The position numbers and the translations under genes were made by a program. A stretch of 64,000 bases of DNA, taken from assembly GCA_943369525.1 (NCBI GenBank), contig CALRNL020000008.1:62001-126000 (forward strand), given 5' to 3'. The notes beneath the pieces are model-generated. The model saw only the letters and a program-made list of their open reading frames with translations. It was not told the DNA's origin and did no database searches. The stretch comes from BAIKAL-G1 sp943369525 (GTDB lineage Bacteria; Cyanobacteriota; Cyanobacteriia; PCC-6307; Cyanobiaceae). This document shows, one piece after another, positions 54,860-63,707 of this stretch (position 1 is its first letter; the number at the start of each line of letters is the position of its first letter).

Positions 54860-55460
54860 TACTGATGGGCTCGCGGTTGGGTGACTGACTCAACAATGCC
54901 AAGGGACTCCTCGGGCCAAGCCAGCGTCCTGCAGCAATCCGGCCAAACCGTTGCGTTTGGATACGTAGGACCTTCTTTCGAGCTGGTGTCGCTGCCCTTC
55001 CCCCCCTGCATCTGGAATGGAATCTGCTTAGCTTGATCCAAGCTTCACGGGGCTTTTGGGATTTAGGGGTGGCACTTGCACCTGGTTGATCCTCCATCCT
55101 TAGCGGCTACAAGCTGAAGACTCCTGGCGATGACTAAGCCCATAGAAGCCCATATCTTTGGCCTCTATGTAGCGAGGCAAAGGCTGATATGAGCCCTTAT
55201 TTACTGTCATTAGCTAGGCCACCGTGAATCCTGCGTGCAGGCACCGGATTCATTTTTATTCGCTATTGATTGGACTCCACTGGCTGGACAGTCCTTTCCT
55301 ATTGCTTGAAGTGCTTGGGATTGCATCCCATGGGGCCAATCCCTACAAGCTGCTCTGGATGATATTTTTCCCGCTTGCCCATAGCAGCGGGCGCGGAGGG
55401 GTTGGGGCCGTGATCTGCCACTGAACCGGGCATCCTAAATTGTTGTTTCATCGCCGTTGC
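54860..55460. other. Non-coding gap of about 600 bp
   Basis: No supported gene is seen; a 66-codon frame at 55224-55424 (+) has a hydrophobic stretch but no family. A hairpin (catagaagcc, 9 bases, ggcctctatg, one mismatch; 55141-55169) lies upstream of the DUF2252 gene and might be regulatory. Confidence 0.45.
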
Positions 55461-56792
55461 ATGGATGGAGCAGGCCTAGATTGGGGGGCCGTGTCCGGTG
55501 AATTGCAGAACCAACGCCCCGATCCCATTGAGCTGCTGATCCAACAGGAGACCCAGCGATTGCCCTGGCTGGTGCCTGTTCGCCACAGTCGCATGGCCGA
55601 GAGCCCATTTGCTTTTTTCCGCGGCGCCGCTGCGGTGATGGCTTCTGATCTAAGCCGCAAGCCCAACTCTGGTCTGATGGTGCAGCTCTGTGGTGATGCC
55701 CATCTCATGAACTTTGGATTCTATGGCTCCCCAGAGCGGAATCTGCTGTTTGACATCAACGACTTTGATGAAACCCATCTTGGTCCCTTTGAGTGGGATT
55801 TGGAGCGGCTATCCACAAGCCTGCTTCTTGCAGCGCGCAGCTTGGGCATCAGCGAAGCAAGGCAGGAAAAAATCTGTCGCCGCAGTCTGCGGGCCTATGG
55901 CGAGGCGATGGCCAATTTCGCAGCCATGGCGTTCATCCCCATGTATGTCATGAGGCTTGATCTTGAGGCCCTGATTGATCACTCCACAAGTAAAAATCTG
56001 CAGCATCATTTAAGTGATGTCGTCAAGAACGCCAAGCATCGCGATAGCCGCGAGGCCGTAGGCAAACTCTGCGAAACCGACAGTTCCGGACGGCTGCGCT
56101 TTCGTCATGATCCCCCCCTGATCTGGCGAACGGCAGAGCTTCCAGAGGAATGGGGGGGAGGCATGTACTGGCTGAACCGTTTTCATGGCATTTTTGCAAG
56201 ATACTTACAGAGCATCCGGCCGGAAATGAGGCGGATTCTCTCCCAGTTCCAATTCATGGATGCCGCGATTAAGGCGGTAGGTGTGGGATCGGTCGGCACC
56301 CGCTGCGCGGTTGGGGTGTTTGCCGGTAAACACCCCAATGATGTGCTGGTGTTGCAAAGCAAGCAGGCTGAGGCATCGGTCCTAGCTCCCTACGTCCAGG
56401 CAGCATCAACCAACCATCAAGGTGAGCGGGTGGTGCAGGGCCAACGGCTCATGCAAACATCCAGTGATGCTTTCCTTGGTTGGACGACCACTCCAGAGGG
56501 ACATCATCTGTATTTGCGCCATTTCCGCGACTGGAAGGGATCCGTCGACCTAAGCCGCCTGGATGAGGATGGGCTCAGCGACTATGGCCGTCTTTGCGCC
56601 TGGACCCTCGCCAAGGCCCATGCCCGCTCTGGCGACAGGGTTGCCATCAAGGACCATATCGGCGAACCCAAGCCATTTGCCAAGTCCATGGTGGAGCAGG
56701 CTTTAATCCACGCCCAGCAGTCTGAAGCTGATTACCAAGCCCTACGGCAGGCGATCAGGGATGGACGCATGCATACCTCTGACGTGTACTGA
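55461..56792 (+). CDS. DUF2252 family protein
   Basis: This protein of 443 residues starts at the ATG at 55461. DUF2252 has a kinase-like fold; here LMVQLCGDAHLMNFGFY and LLFDINDFDETHLGPFEWDL resemble the catalytic-loop and metal motifs of aminoglycoside phosphotransferase-like enzymes. FRGAAAVMASDL, GVGSVGTRCAVGVFAG and LRHFRDWKGSVD are other family blocks. The biochemical activity is unproven. A degraded second copy of its 3' end lies at 47310-47586, in the same orientation and about 9 kb away, indicating an older paralogue. The gene follows a 600-bp gap and precedes chrA. Confidence 0.92.
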   Translation: MDGAGLDWGAVSGELQNQRPDPIELLIQQETQRLPWLVPVRHSRMAESPFAFFRGAAAVMASDLSRKPNSGLMVQLCGDAHLMNFGFYGSPERNLLFDINDFDETHLGPFEWDLERLSTSLLLAARSLGISEARQEKICRRSLRAYGEAMANFAAMAFIPMYVMRLDLEALIDHSTSKNLQHHLSDVVKNAKHRDSREAVGKLCETDSSGRLRFRHDPPLIWRTAELPEEWGGGMYWLNRFHGIFARYLQSIRPEMRRILSQFQFMDAAIKAVGVGSVGTRCAVGVFAGKHPNDVLVLQSKQAEASVLAPYVQAASTNHQGERVVQGQRLMQTSSDAFLGWTTTPEGHHLYLRHFRDWKGSVDLSRLDEDGLSDYGRLCAWTLAKAHARSGDRVAIKDHIGEPKPFAKSMVEQALIHAQQSEADYQALRQAIRDGRMHTSDVY

Positions 56793-57063
56793 GTCTGCAT
56801 GGGATAGGGCGCCAATAGATCTTGATCGCCCAACTTGCTCCTAACTGGCAGACGTGATTGATGACGGGTAGTGGTTCTCAAAAGAAATGGGCCACTCCTG
56901 CGCAAGATCAAGGGCCCATCCGCTCTAGGTGCAGGGTTGGTCCCGGTGATCCATCCGGTAGGGGCGCACAGCCAGAAGGGTTAAGGACGGCTGTGGTGGC
57001 ACTTACGGCACGGGAGGGCGGTTGGCCGCAGGATGGATCCTGATGGCAGGCTGAATTCAACCC

Positions 57064-58407
57064 ATGTCGGCACAACCGTCCCCGGTGACCCTGGTCGAGG
57101 CCACGCGCTTCTGGTTCCAGCTTGGCTGGGTGAGCTTCGGGGGGCCGGCAGGCCAGATCGCGCTGTTGCATCGCGAGCTGGTCGAACGTCGCCGCTGGCT
57201 GAGTGAAGGGCGCTATCTGCACGCGCTCAACTACTGCATGCTGCTGCCCGGCCCTGAGGCCATGCAGGTGGCCACCTACCTCGGCTGGCTCATGCACGGC
57301 GTAGCCGGGGGCCTGATCGCCGGTGGGTTGTTTGTCATCCCCTCGGTCTTCGTTATCACGGCCCTGGCGAGTCTCTACGCCCTATGGGGACAGCTGCCGC
57401 TGCTGGCGTCGGTGTTTGCCGTGCTCAAACCAGCGGTGCTGGCGATCGTGCTGATGGCCGCCTGGCGCATCGGCCGCCGCACCCTGCACACTCCCCTCTT
57501 GGGGGCCCTGGCTATCGCTGGCTTTTTGGCACTGGCGGCATTCCACATTCCCTATCCCTTGGTCGTGATTGGGGCGGGCGTGGTCGGCCTGCTGGCTTCC
57601 CGTCTGCGCCCCTCCCTGCTCCTGGCCGCACGCTCCCACGGCTTAACAGCAGAGCAAACGGAGAGAGATCCAACAGGCGCCCTGCATGACGACCACACCA
57701 CGAGCCCCGAGCACGCCCGTTTCTCGCGCCGGCGCCTGGCGCGGACGCTGCTGGTCTGGGCCTTGGCCCTGCTCCTCCCTCTGGCCGGGCTGGCGGCGGC
57801 CGGAGGTTGGAACGGCTCCCTAGCGACCATGGCCCGCTTCTTCACCCGGGTGGCGTTGGTCAGCTTCGGCGGGGCCTATGCGGTGCTGCCTTACGTGGCC
57901 CAGGGCGCGGTGGAGGACTTTGGCTGGCTTTCAGCTGCGCAGATGCTCGATGGCCTGGCGCTAGGGGAAAGTACCCCTGGTCCCTTGATCATCGTGCTGG
58001 CCTTTGTCGGGTTCATGGGTGGATGGAACCAGGCGATCAGCGCCGGCTCTGGCCCCTGGTTGCCGGCCCTAACGGCGGTGGTGGTGACGGTTTGGTTCAC
58101 CTTCGTGCCCTCGTTTGGCTTCATCCTGGTCGGGGCCCCTCTCGTGGAAGCCTCCAGAGCTGATCTGCGTTTCGGGGCACCGCTGAGCGCCATCACCGCG
58201 GTTGTGGTGGGAGTGATCGCCAGCCTGGCGTTGTTTTTCGCCGGCCCCGTGCTTGTGCCCGGCGGCTACTTCAACCCCTGGGCGCTGCTTGTAGTGGGAT
58301 TGGCCTTGTTTGTGCAGCTGCGCCTGGGCTGGAGCGTTCTTCAAGTGATCGGTGCGGCGGCCACAACCGGAGCAGGGCTGGCAGGAGTGGCGATGCTTTC
58401 AAGCTGA
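57064..58407 (+). CDS. chrA: Chromate transporter ChrA
   Basis: ChrA exports chromate across the inner membrane; long proteins carry two homologous CHR domains. The protein of 447 residues has the first domain start FWFQLGWVSFGGPAGQIALL and the MLLPGPEAMQVATYLGW motif. The second domain repeats it as FFTRVALVSFGGAYAVLPYV and DGLALGESTPGPLIIVLAFV. About ten to twelve helices are predicted. The ATG at 57064 is followed closely by the family core. The context with arsenic genes and MFS exporter suggests a toxic-metal and drug resistance region, although chromate export itself is inferred by family. Confidence 0.94.
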   Translation: MSAQPSPVTLVEATRFWFQLGWVSFGGPAGQIALLHRELVERRRWLSEGRYLHALNYCMLLPGPEAMQVATYLGWLMHGVAGGLIAGGLFVIPSVFVITALASLYALWGQLPLLASVFAVLKPAVLAIVLMAAWRIGRRTLHTPLLGALAIAGFLALAAFHIPYPLVVIGAGVVGLLASRLRPSLLLAARSHGLTAEQTERDPTGALHDDHTTSPEHARFSRRRLARTLLVWALALLLPLAGLAAAGGWNGSLATMARFFTRVALVSFGGAYAVLPYVAQGAVEDFGWLSAAQMLDGLALGESTPGPLIIVLAFVGFMGGWNQAISAGSGPWLPALTAVVVTVWFTFVPSFGFILVGAPLVEASRADLRFGAPLSAITAVVVGVIASLALFFAGPVLVPGGYFNPWALLVVGLALFVQLRLGWSVLQVIGAAATTGAGLAGVAMLSS

Positions 58408-58470
58408 TGGCCAATCCTCAAAACAACAACTCAGGGTTGGCCAGGACTGTCGCTTGCCCAGCCCTCTGGA

Positions 58471-58695
58471 ATGGCCCGTCACCCCAGGTCCGGCAAGATC
58501 CCCGCTCGATTGATTAAGCCGATCGACCCAGAAGGCTGGGATAAGGATCCTGGCCGGCCCCTAGGTCTGCTCGTGTTAGCACTACTGGTCGCCCGCACCT
58601 CCCTGGCCCTGGGCATCAGCAGCCTGCTGCCCATGCTGCAGAGAAGCGAGCCCACTGCCCAGCTCAGGGAACCGTCTGGACAACCCCATGGCTGA
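58471..58695 (+). CDS. Small single-pass membrane protein, paralogue of the one at 53168
   Basis: This protein of 74 residues has the motif IDPEGWDKDPGRPLGL (about 18-33), then a membrane helix with LVLALLVARTSLALGISSLL and LP(M)LQRSEPT. It matches the 72-residue protein at 53168 along nearly its whole length, with an extra few residues before the motif. It begins 63 bp after chrA. The pair is the best evidence that the motif is functional. Role unknown; interaction with a membrane transporter such as ChrA is speculation. Confidence 0.7.
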   Translation: MARHPRSGKIPARLIKPIDPEGWDKDPGRPLGLLVLALLVARTSLALGISSLLPMLQRSEPTAQLREPSGQPHG

Positions 58696-58735
58696 GTAGA
58701 CCCAGCCAGGGCACCACTGCTTGCAGCCCCAGGAA

Positions 58736-59401
58736 CTAACCGCGCCTTGACTCCACAGGAATGGCGATCAGGGTCGACGGTTGGGCGACTGAGCCAACAG
58801 AATCCTCCTGGTCGGCCCCATTGTTCAACAGTTCCTTGGCGATGCCGGCATCAAAGGAGAATCGGCCTGGGCCCAGGAGAAGCAGGGCCAAACTGCCGCC
58901 CAGGTAAAGCACAACCAGTTCCAACACGTAGATATTCAGACCACTGGTGAGGATGTGGTGGTAGGCCGCAACGGCCATGGTTCCAGTGAGGGCGAGGGCT
59001 CCTAGGGGGGTGAGCAGGCCAAAAATCAACAGCCAGGAGCCAAAAATTTCGGCGTATCCGGCCGCGTGGGCCATCAATAGGGGAAAAGGAAGATGCAGGG
59101 GGATGACGTAGTTGTTCGCAAATCCCTGGGGATCGGCCAGCTTGTCCTGGCCGTGGTGAATCATCATCATCCCGATCGCCAGCCGCAAAACCAGCAAGCC
59201 CAGGCTTTGGGCCTGACCGGGGCCGAACAGGTAACCCCTGAGGCCGTTAGCGATGGAGTGGGGCAGTGGCCAGGTCGCCGATGGGCTCTGCAGACGGGCG
59301 CCAGTGCTCTGGCTGGTTTCGCCTTCACTGCGGAGCAAGGCAACGGTCAAGGTGGCAGCGCAGATGCCGGCCACAACTTCAAGGGGTAGCGGCGTCGCCA
59401 T
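58736..59401 (-). CDS. DoxX family membrane protein
   Basis: This protein of 221 residues starts at the ATG at 59401 (MATPLPLEVVAGICAATLTV). After an N-terminal hydrophobic helix and a linker it has the four-helix DoxX core: LLVLRLAIGMMMIHHGQDKL, then AAGYAEIFGSWLLIFGLLTP, then ALALTGTMAVAAYHHIL and VLYLGGSLALLLLGPGRFS. DoxX-like proteins are linked to thiosulfate oxidation or oxidative-stress complexes in other bacteria; the role here is unknown. The reading frame extends to 59638 but overlaps the selO start region, so the internal ATG is preferred. It is convergent with the small protein gene. Confidence 0.85.
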   Translation of the reverse strand: MATPLPLEVVAGICAATLTVALLRSEGETSQSTGARLQSPSATWPLPHSIANGLRGYLFGPGQAQSLGLLVLRLAIGMMMIHHGQDKLADPQGFANNYVIPLHLPFPLLMAHAAGYAEIFGSWLLIFGLLTPLGALALTGTMAVAAYHHILTSGLNIYVLELVVLYLGGSLALLLLGPGRFSFDAGIAKELLNNGADQEDSVGSVAQPSTLIAIPVESRRG

Positions 59402-59582
59402 GGCCCGAGCAGCAAAAACCGAGTCTGGCAACTCCCGTAACGAAGCGTGAAGAAGATGAGAGGCCCGGGGCTTGGGTCTGGGGCGGCACCGGCTGGGACC
59501 CACCGCCCCAACCCTCACCCAAGGTAGGGATGATGGCCGAAGCGTCAGGGCTAGGCCCCGGCAAGCCCCCTGCGAGAACCCC

Positions 59583-61301
59583 GTGACGACCACGCCGCAA
59601 GCAGCCACCCCGGGCGAGGTCGAATCGCCCTTTGTCACCAGCTTTGCTGGCTTTGCCGAGCGGGCCGACTATTCGTTGCTCGAAGGCCTGCGGGCCGATC
59701 CCCAGGCCAGAAGCGATGGCCAGGATCACCAGCCCCGCCAGGTGTTCTCCGGCCATTACGTGCCAGTCACACCCACGCCGATTCCAGCGCCGGACTACGT
59801 CGCCCACAGCCCAACCCTGTTCAGCGAGCTGGGCCTCAGTGGGGACCTGGCCCAGGACGACCAGTTCCGCCGCCTCTTTTCCGGCGACATCAGCGTGGCG
59901 CGGGAGCCGATGCGAGCGGTGGGCTGGGCCACCGGCTATGCCCTCTCGATTTACGGCACGGAATACATCCAGCAGTGCCCGTTTGGCACCGGCAATGGCT
60001 ATGGCGATGGCCGGGCCATCTCCGTGTTTGAAGGCCTGTTCCAGGGCAAACGCTGGGAGATGCAACTCAAGGGCGGGGGCCCCACTCCCTACTGCCGCGG
60101 CGCCGATGGGCGCGCCGTGCTGCGCTCCAGCGTGCGCGAGTTTCTGGCCCAGGAGTTGATGCACGCCTTGGGGGTTCCCACCTCCCGGTCGTTAACGCTT
60201 TACATGTCGCGGGCTGAAACAGTGCGCCGGCCCTGGTACGCCCCGAACTCCAGGTCGATGGATCCCGACATCCTGGTGGACAATCCGGCGGCGATTACCA
60301 CCCGGGTGGCGCCATCGTTTCTGCGGGTCGGCCAGCTGGAGCTGTTTGCCCGCCGGGTCCGCAGCGCCGCCCATCCGGCGGCCCTCGAGGAGCTGCAATT
60401 GATCGTGCAGCACCTGATCGAGCGCAATTACCGCCCGGAGATTGATGCGGGCCTTCCCTTCCACGAGCAAGTGGTGGAACTAGCCCGTTTGTTTCGCCAA
60501 CGGCTCACCGCCCTGGTGGCCAACTGGATCCGCGTGGGCTACTGCCAGGGCAATTTCAATAGCGACAACTGCGCCGCCGGCGGCTTCACCCTCGATTACG
60601 GGCCCTTTGGCTTCTGCGAACTGTTCGACCCCAGGTTCCAACCCTGGACCGGCGGCGGCGAGCATTTCTGCTTCTTCAACCAACCGGTGGCGGCCGAAGC
60701 CAACTATCAGATGTTTTGGGCCGCCATCCGTCTGCTGCTCCCAGGCGACAGCGATGCCCTGGCCCGGCTGGATGGGATCTGGCACGGCTTTGCCGAGGCG
60801 ATGGAGCAGGAGATTGAAGCCATGTGGACCCGCAAACTCGGCCTCAGTAGCTACGACGCGGCGCTGGTCACCGAGCTGCTGGAGCTGCTGGTGCTCAGCA
60901 AGGTGGATTACACGATCTTTTTCCGAAGGCTGTCGGCAATCCCCGAGCAGCTCGCCAGCTTGAAGGAGAGTTTCTACTTGCCCAGCTCCGAGCAGCTCGA
61001 TGGCCGCTGGAACGCCTGGCTGCAGCGCTGGCGCGAGCGCATCACCAGCAGCGGCGATGCCACGGGCCCATCTATTGGGATGCAACTCGCCAACCCCAAC
61101 TACACCTGGCGTGAATGGCTGGTCGCGCCCGCCTACCAACAGGCCGCCCTCGGCGACAGCAGCTTGGTGAAGGAGCTGCAGGCGGTGTTCAGCCATCCCT
61201 ACGAGGAGCAATCGCCGCAGACCCAGGCCCGGTTCGACCAGCTCAAGCCCCGGGAGTTCTTCAATGCCGGTGGCGTATCCCACTACAGCTGCTCCTCTTG
61301 A
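59583..61301 (+). CDS. selO: Protein adenylyltransferase SelO (YdiU/UPF0061 pseudokinase family)
   Basis: SelO transfers AMP to serine, threonine or tyrosine of redox-related proteins. The protein of 572 residues starts at a GTG (59583). It has YALSIYGTEYIQQCPFGTGN-type N-terminal features, GDGRAISVFEG, the nucleotide-binding LKGGGPTPYCRGADGRAVLR, GVPTSRSL, and the active-site NFNSDN plus LDYGPFGF. The C-terminal SCSS has Cys where selenocysteine occurs in animal SelO, as in most bacteria. The ORF runs upstream to 59472 but that overlaps the DoxX leader. It is followed after 50 bp by the convergent ktrA gene. Confidence 0.93.
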   Translation: MTTTPQAATPGEVESPFVTSFAGFAERADYSLLEGLRADPQARSDGQDHQPRQVFSGHYVPVTPTPIPAPDYVAHSPTLFSELGLSGDLAQDDQFRRLFSGDISVAREPMRAVGWATGYALSIYGTEYIQQCPFGTGNGYGDGRAISVFEGLFQGKRWEMQLKGGGPTPYCRGADGRAVLRSSVREFLAQELMHALGVPTSRSLTLYMSRAETVRRPWYAPNSRSMDPDILVDNPAAITTRVAPSFLRVGQLELFARRVRSAAHPAALEELQLIVQHLIERNYRPEIDAGLPFHEQVVELARLFRQRLTALVANWIRVGYCQGNFNSDNCAAGGFTLDYGPFGFCELFDPRFQPWTGGGEHFCFFNQPVAAEANYQMFWAAIRLLLPGDSDALARLDGIWHGFAEAMEQEIEAMWTRKLGLSSYDAALVTELLELLVLSKVDYTIFFRRLSAIPEQLASLKESFYLPSSEQLDGRWNAWLQRWRERITSSGDATGPSIGMQLANPNYTWREWLVAPAYQQAALGDSSLVKELQAVFSHPYEEQSPQTQARFDQLKPREFFNAGGVSHYSCSS

Positions 61302-61351
61302 AGGGCTGCTGGCGCTAGGGATCCTTCCTGCCATGGGGTTGGGCCGGCCCC

Positions 61352-62080
61352 TCAATCGGGCGCCAGCCTCCTGAGGTCATCGCTGGAGCCCATCACCACC
61401 AGAATTTCGCCCTCCTGAAGCACATGGGAGGCAGCCGGGTTGACCTGCAACTGGCCGGGCAGGCCGACCGCAAGCACGCTCACCTTGTAGAGCTTGCGCA
61501 GGTTGAGATCCCGCAGGGAGTGGCCCACGAAAACGCGGGGCACCCTGATCTCTTCGATGCTGTGGCGATCATCAAGGCGCAACTGCTCCAGCAGGTTGGG
61601 CCGCACCAATTCCAAGCCCAAGCGTTGGCCCTGCATCTTGGAGGGAAAGACAACGCGATCGGCCCCGACCCGATAGAGCATCTTGAGGTGCAGGTCGCTG
61701 GTGGCGCGGGCAATCAGTTGACGCACCTTGGTGCCAGGGCTGTCCTTACAGATCAAGGTGGCGGTGATGCTGGCCTCAATCGGTTCGCTGATGGCCACCA
61801 CAACGGTGGCCATCTCCAGCACGCCAGCGGCCCTCAGGGCCTCCTCATCGGTGCAATCCACCACCCGGGCCTCGAAGGCTGGGTCGACCTGGCGCAGCTC
61901 TTCGATCGCCCGTTGGCTGGAATCGATCGCCAGCACATCGGCGCCGGCTTGCAGCAGTTCCGAGCACACCGAGGATCCGAATCGACCAACGCCAATCACG
62001 GCGAAGCCACCGCCTGGTCGGCGATCCTCCTCGGGACCCCATTGCCACCATTGGTTCACCGGTTTAATTGCAGCGCTCAC
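61352..62080 (-). CDS. ktrA: Potassium uptake regulatory subunit KtrA (TrkA family, RCK)
   Basis: This cytoplasmic gating ring of the Ktr K+/Na+-dependent transporter has 242 residues. An RCK_N Rossmann domain (FAVIGVGRFGSSV, about 26-38, then LAIDSSQRAIEEL and VVDCTDEEALRAAGV) binds ATP, ADP or NADH, and a C-terminal RCK_C domain (VFVGHSLRDLNLRKLYKVSV) completes it. It lies downstream of the channel gene ktrB on the same strand, 39 bp between them, so they form one operon. In cyanobacteria the system aids osmotic adaptation. Confidence 0.93.
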   Translation of the reverse strand: MSAAIKPVNQWWQWGPEEDRRPGGGFAVIGVGRFGSSVCSELLQAGADVLAIDSSQRAIEELRQVDPAFEARVVDCTDEEALRAAGVLEMATVVVAISEPIEASITATLICKDSPGTKVRQLIARATSDLHLKMLYRVGADRVVFPSKMQGQRLGLELVRPNLLEQLRLDDRHSIEEIRVPRVFVGHSLRDLNLRKLYKVSVLAVGLPGQLQVNPAASHVLQEGEILVVMGSSDDLRRLAPD

Positions 62081-62119
62081 ATCACTGTTCTAGGCGGTGG
62101 GCCGGCTGGGTTGGCTCGC

Positions 62120-63529
62120 TTAGACGTAGAGGTCTTCGCTGGGGTAGCCCACCCTCTGCTGGGGCCGTCTGCCGTAGAGGGCCGACAGCAAAAGGAGGAT
62201 GCCGATCCGCCCCACGAACATGCCGACCATCAGCACCAGCTGCCCCCAGCGGTTGAGGTTGGCGGTGACGCCAAGGTCGAGGCCCACGGTGCCGAAGGCC
62301 GAGACGCAGGTGAAGAGTTTTTCCAGAAAGCTGAAGGCCTGGGAACTGCGCACTCCAGTGGCAGTGGGGCCAATGCCTAGCAGCAAGGCCATCAGCACCA
62401 CAAACAGGATCGATGCCAGGGTCACGCCGACGGCCCGCAGCACGGTGCCATCGGGGATCTGGCGGCGGTTGAGCAGCACGTTGTCGCGGCCTTCAAGGGT
62501 GGAGCGGGTCGCCCCCATCAAGATGGCGAAGGTGGTGGTTTTGATGCCGCCGCCGGTGCCGCCCGGGCTGGCGCCGATGAACATCAGCACGATCATGAGC
62601 AGTAGGCCCGCGTCCGTGATCACCCCCGCGGAGAGGGGAATGGTGTTGAACCCAGCTGTGCGGGTGGAGATCGACTGGAAGAAACCGATCTGGAGCTTTT
62701 GCCAAAGGCTGTAGTCGGCTAGGGCTTGGGCATTGAAGCCAAAGTGCTCGGTAAGCAGCAGACCCAGGGCTCCGCCCACGATCAGCAGCAGGGTGGTTCG
62801 CAGCACCAGGCGTGTGTGCAGGCTGAGGCTGCGCAGCCGCTTCAGGCGCTTGCGGTTGGCCCAGAGATCGCTGGTGACCCGCCAGCCAATGCCGCCGATC
62901 ACAATCATGGCGGCGATCACCCCATTCACGACCGTGTTGTCGCGGTAGGGCTCGAGGTTGGTGGCCCAAAGGCCAAAACCGGCGTTGTTGTAGGCACTAA
63001 TCACGTGGAACATCGAGGCCCAGAGCCTCTGCCCAGGATTGGCGATATCGGTGAAGCCAAAGGTGTAGAGCAGCACCGTGCCCAGGCCCATCACCAGGGT
63101 GGCGCTGAGCAGGATGTTGTTGAAGGTGGACCCGATCCCGCCCACGCCGAATTCATCGAGGGTTTCGCCGCGATCGAGGCGATGGCGCAGGCCGGAACGC
63201 CCCTGCACGAACCCCTGCAGGAACGTGGTGATCGCCATCAACCCCAGGCCCCCGGTGAGAATCAGGCCGGAGAGCACCACCTGGCCGATCAAGGTGAGAT
63301 CCCGATCCACCACGATGATCGAGAGGCCCGTCACCGTGATTGCCGAGGTCACCGTGAAGAGGGCCTGCCATAGCCCCACGTCGTCGCTGGAGCAGAGCGG
63401 CGAGGCGAGCAGCACGGTGCCCACCACGATCACCAGTAGGCCCGTGACAACGGTGAACTGGGGCACGCTGAGGTTGTGACGCCAGCGCAACAGGGCCTTC
63501 AGGGGGCTGGCAAGGGGGGCTGGGGCCAT
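62120..63529 (-). CDS. ktrB: Potassium uptake channel subunit KtrB (TrkH/NtpJ family)
   Basis: This K+ channel-like membrane subunit of the Ktr system has 469 residues. Four M1-P-M2 units are visible with filter loops TSAITVTGLSIIVV, SAYNNAGFGLWATN, ISTRTAGFNTIPL and SAFGTVGLDLGVT, each with the conserved glycine. The ATG at 63529 (MAPAPLASPLKALL) is preferred over the one at 63556. It is the first gene of the ktrB-ktrA operon, both on the minus strand. It likely sits in the plasma membrane and takes up K+ with Na+. Confidence 0.94.
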   Translation of the reverse strand: MAPAPLASPLKALLRWRHNLSVPQFTVVTGLLVIVVGTVLLASPLCSSDDVGLWQALFTVTSAITVTGLSIIVVDRDLTLIGQVVLSGLILTGGLGLMAITTFLQGFVQGRSGLRHRLDRGETLDEFGVGGIGSTFNNILLSATLVMGLGTVLLYTFGFTDIANPGQRLWASMFHVISAYNNAGFGLWATNLEPYRDNTVVNGVIAAMIVIGGIGWRVTSDLWANRKRLKRLRSLSLHTRLVLRTTLLLIVGGALGLLLTEHFGFNAQALADYSLWQKLQIGFFQSISTRTAGFNTIPLSAGVITDAGLLLMIVLMFIGASPGGTGGGIKTTTFAILMGATRSTLEGRDNVLLNRRQIPDGTVLRAVGVTLASILFVVLMALLLGIGPTATGVRSSQAFSFLEKLFTCVSAFGTVGLDLGVTANLNRWGQLVLMVGMFVGRIGILLLLSALYGRRPQQRVGYPSEDLYV

Positions 63530-63707
63530 CCAGGGGCAAGGCTGTCCGTTCCCCAACGGTAGGGACGGTGCGATTCAAGCCAAAAGGCTAGGCCTCGCCA
63601 GCACGTCCAGCTTGGCGACGGGGGCCAGAGGGCGCCGATCCCTTGGCACAGGAAGGCCTTACCCGGGCGCGATCCAACCGGGAGTGGCAAGGGGGAGCGA
63701 GACTCGG

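Noticed and set aside
55224..55424. Plus-strand frame of 66 codons upstream of DUF2252
   Set aside because: Only a generic hydrophobic stretch is visible; there is no family and no good ribosome site.
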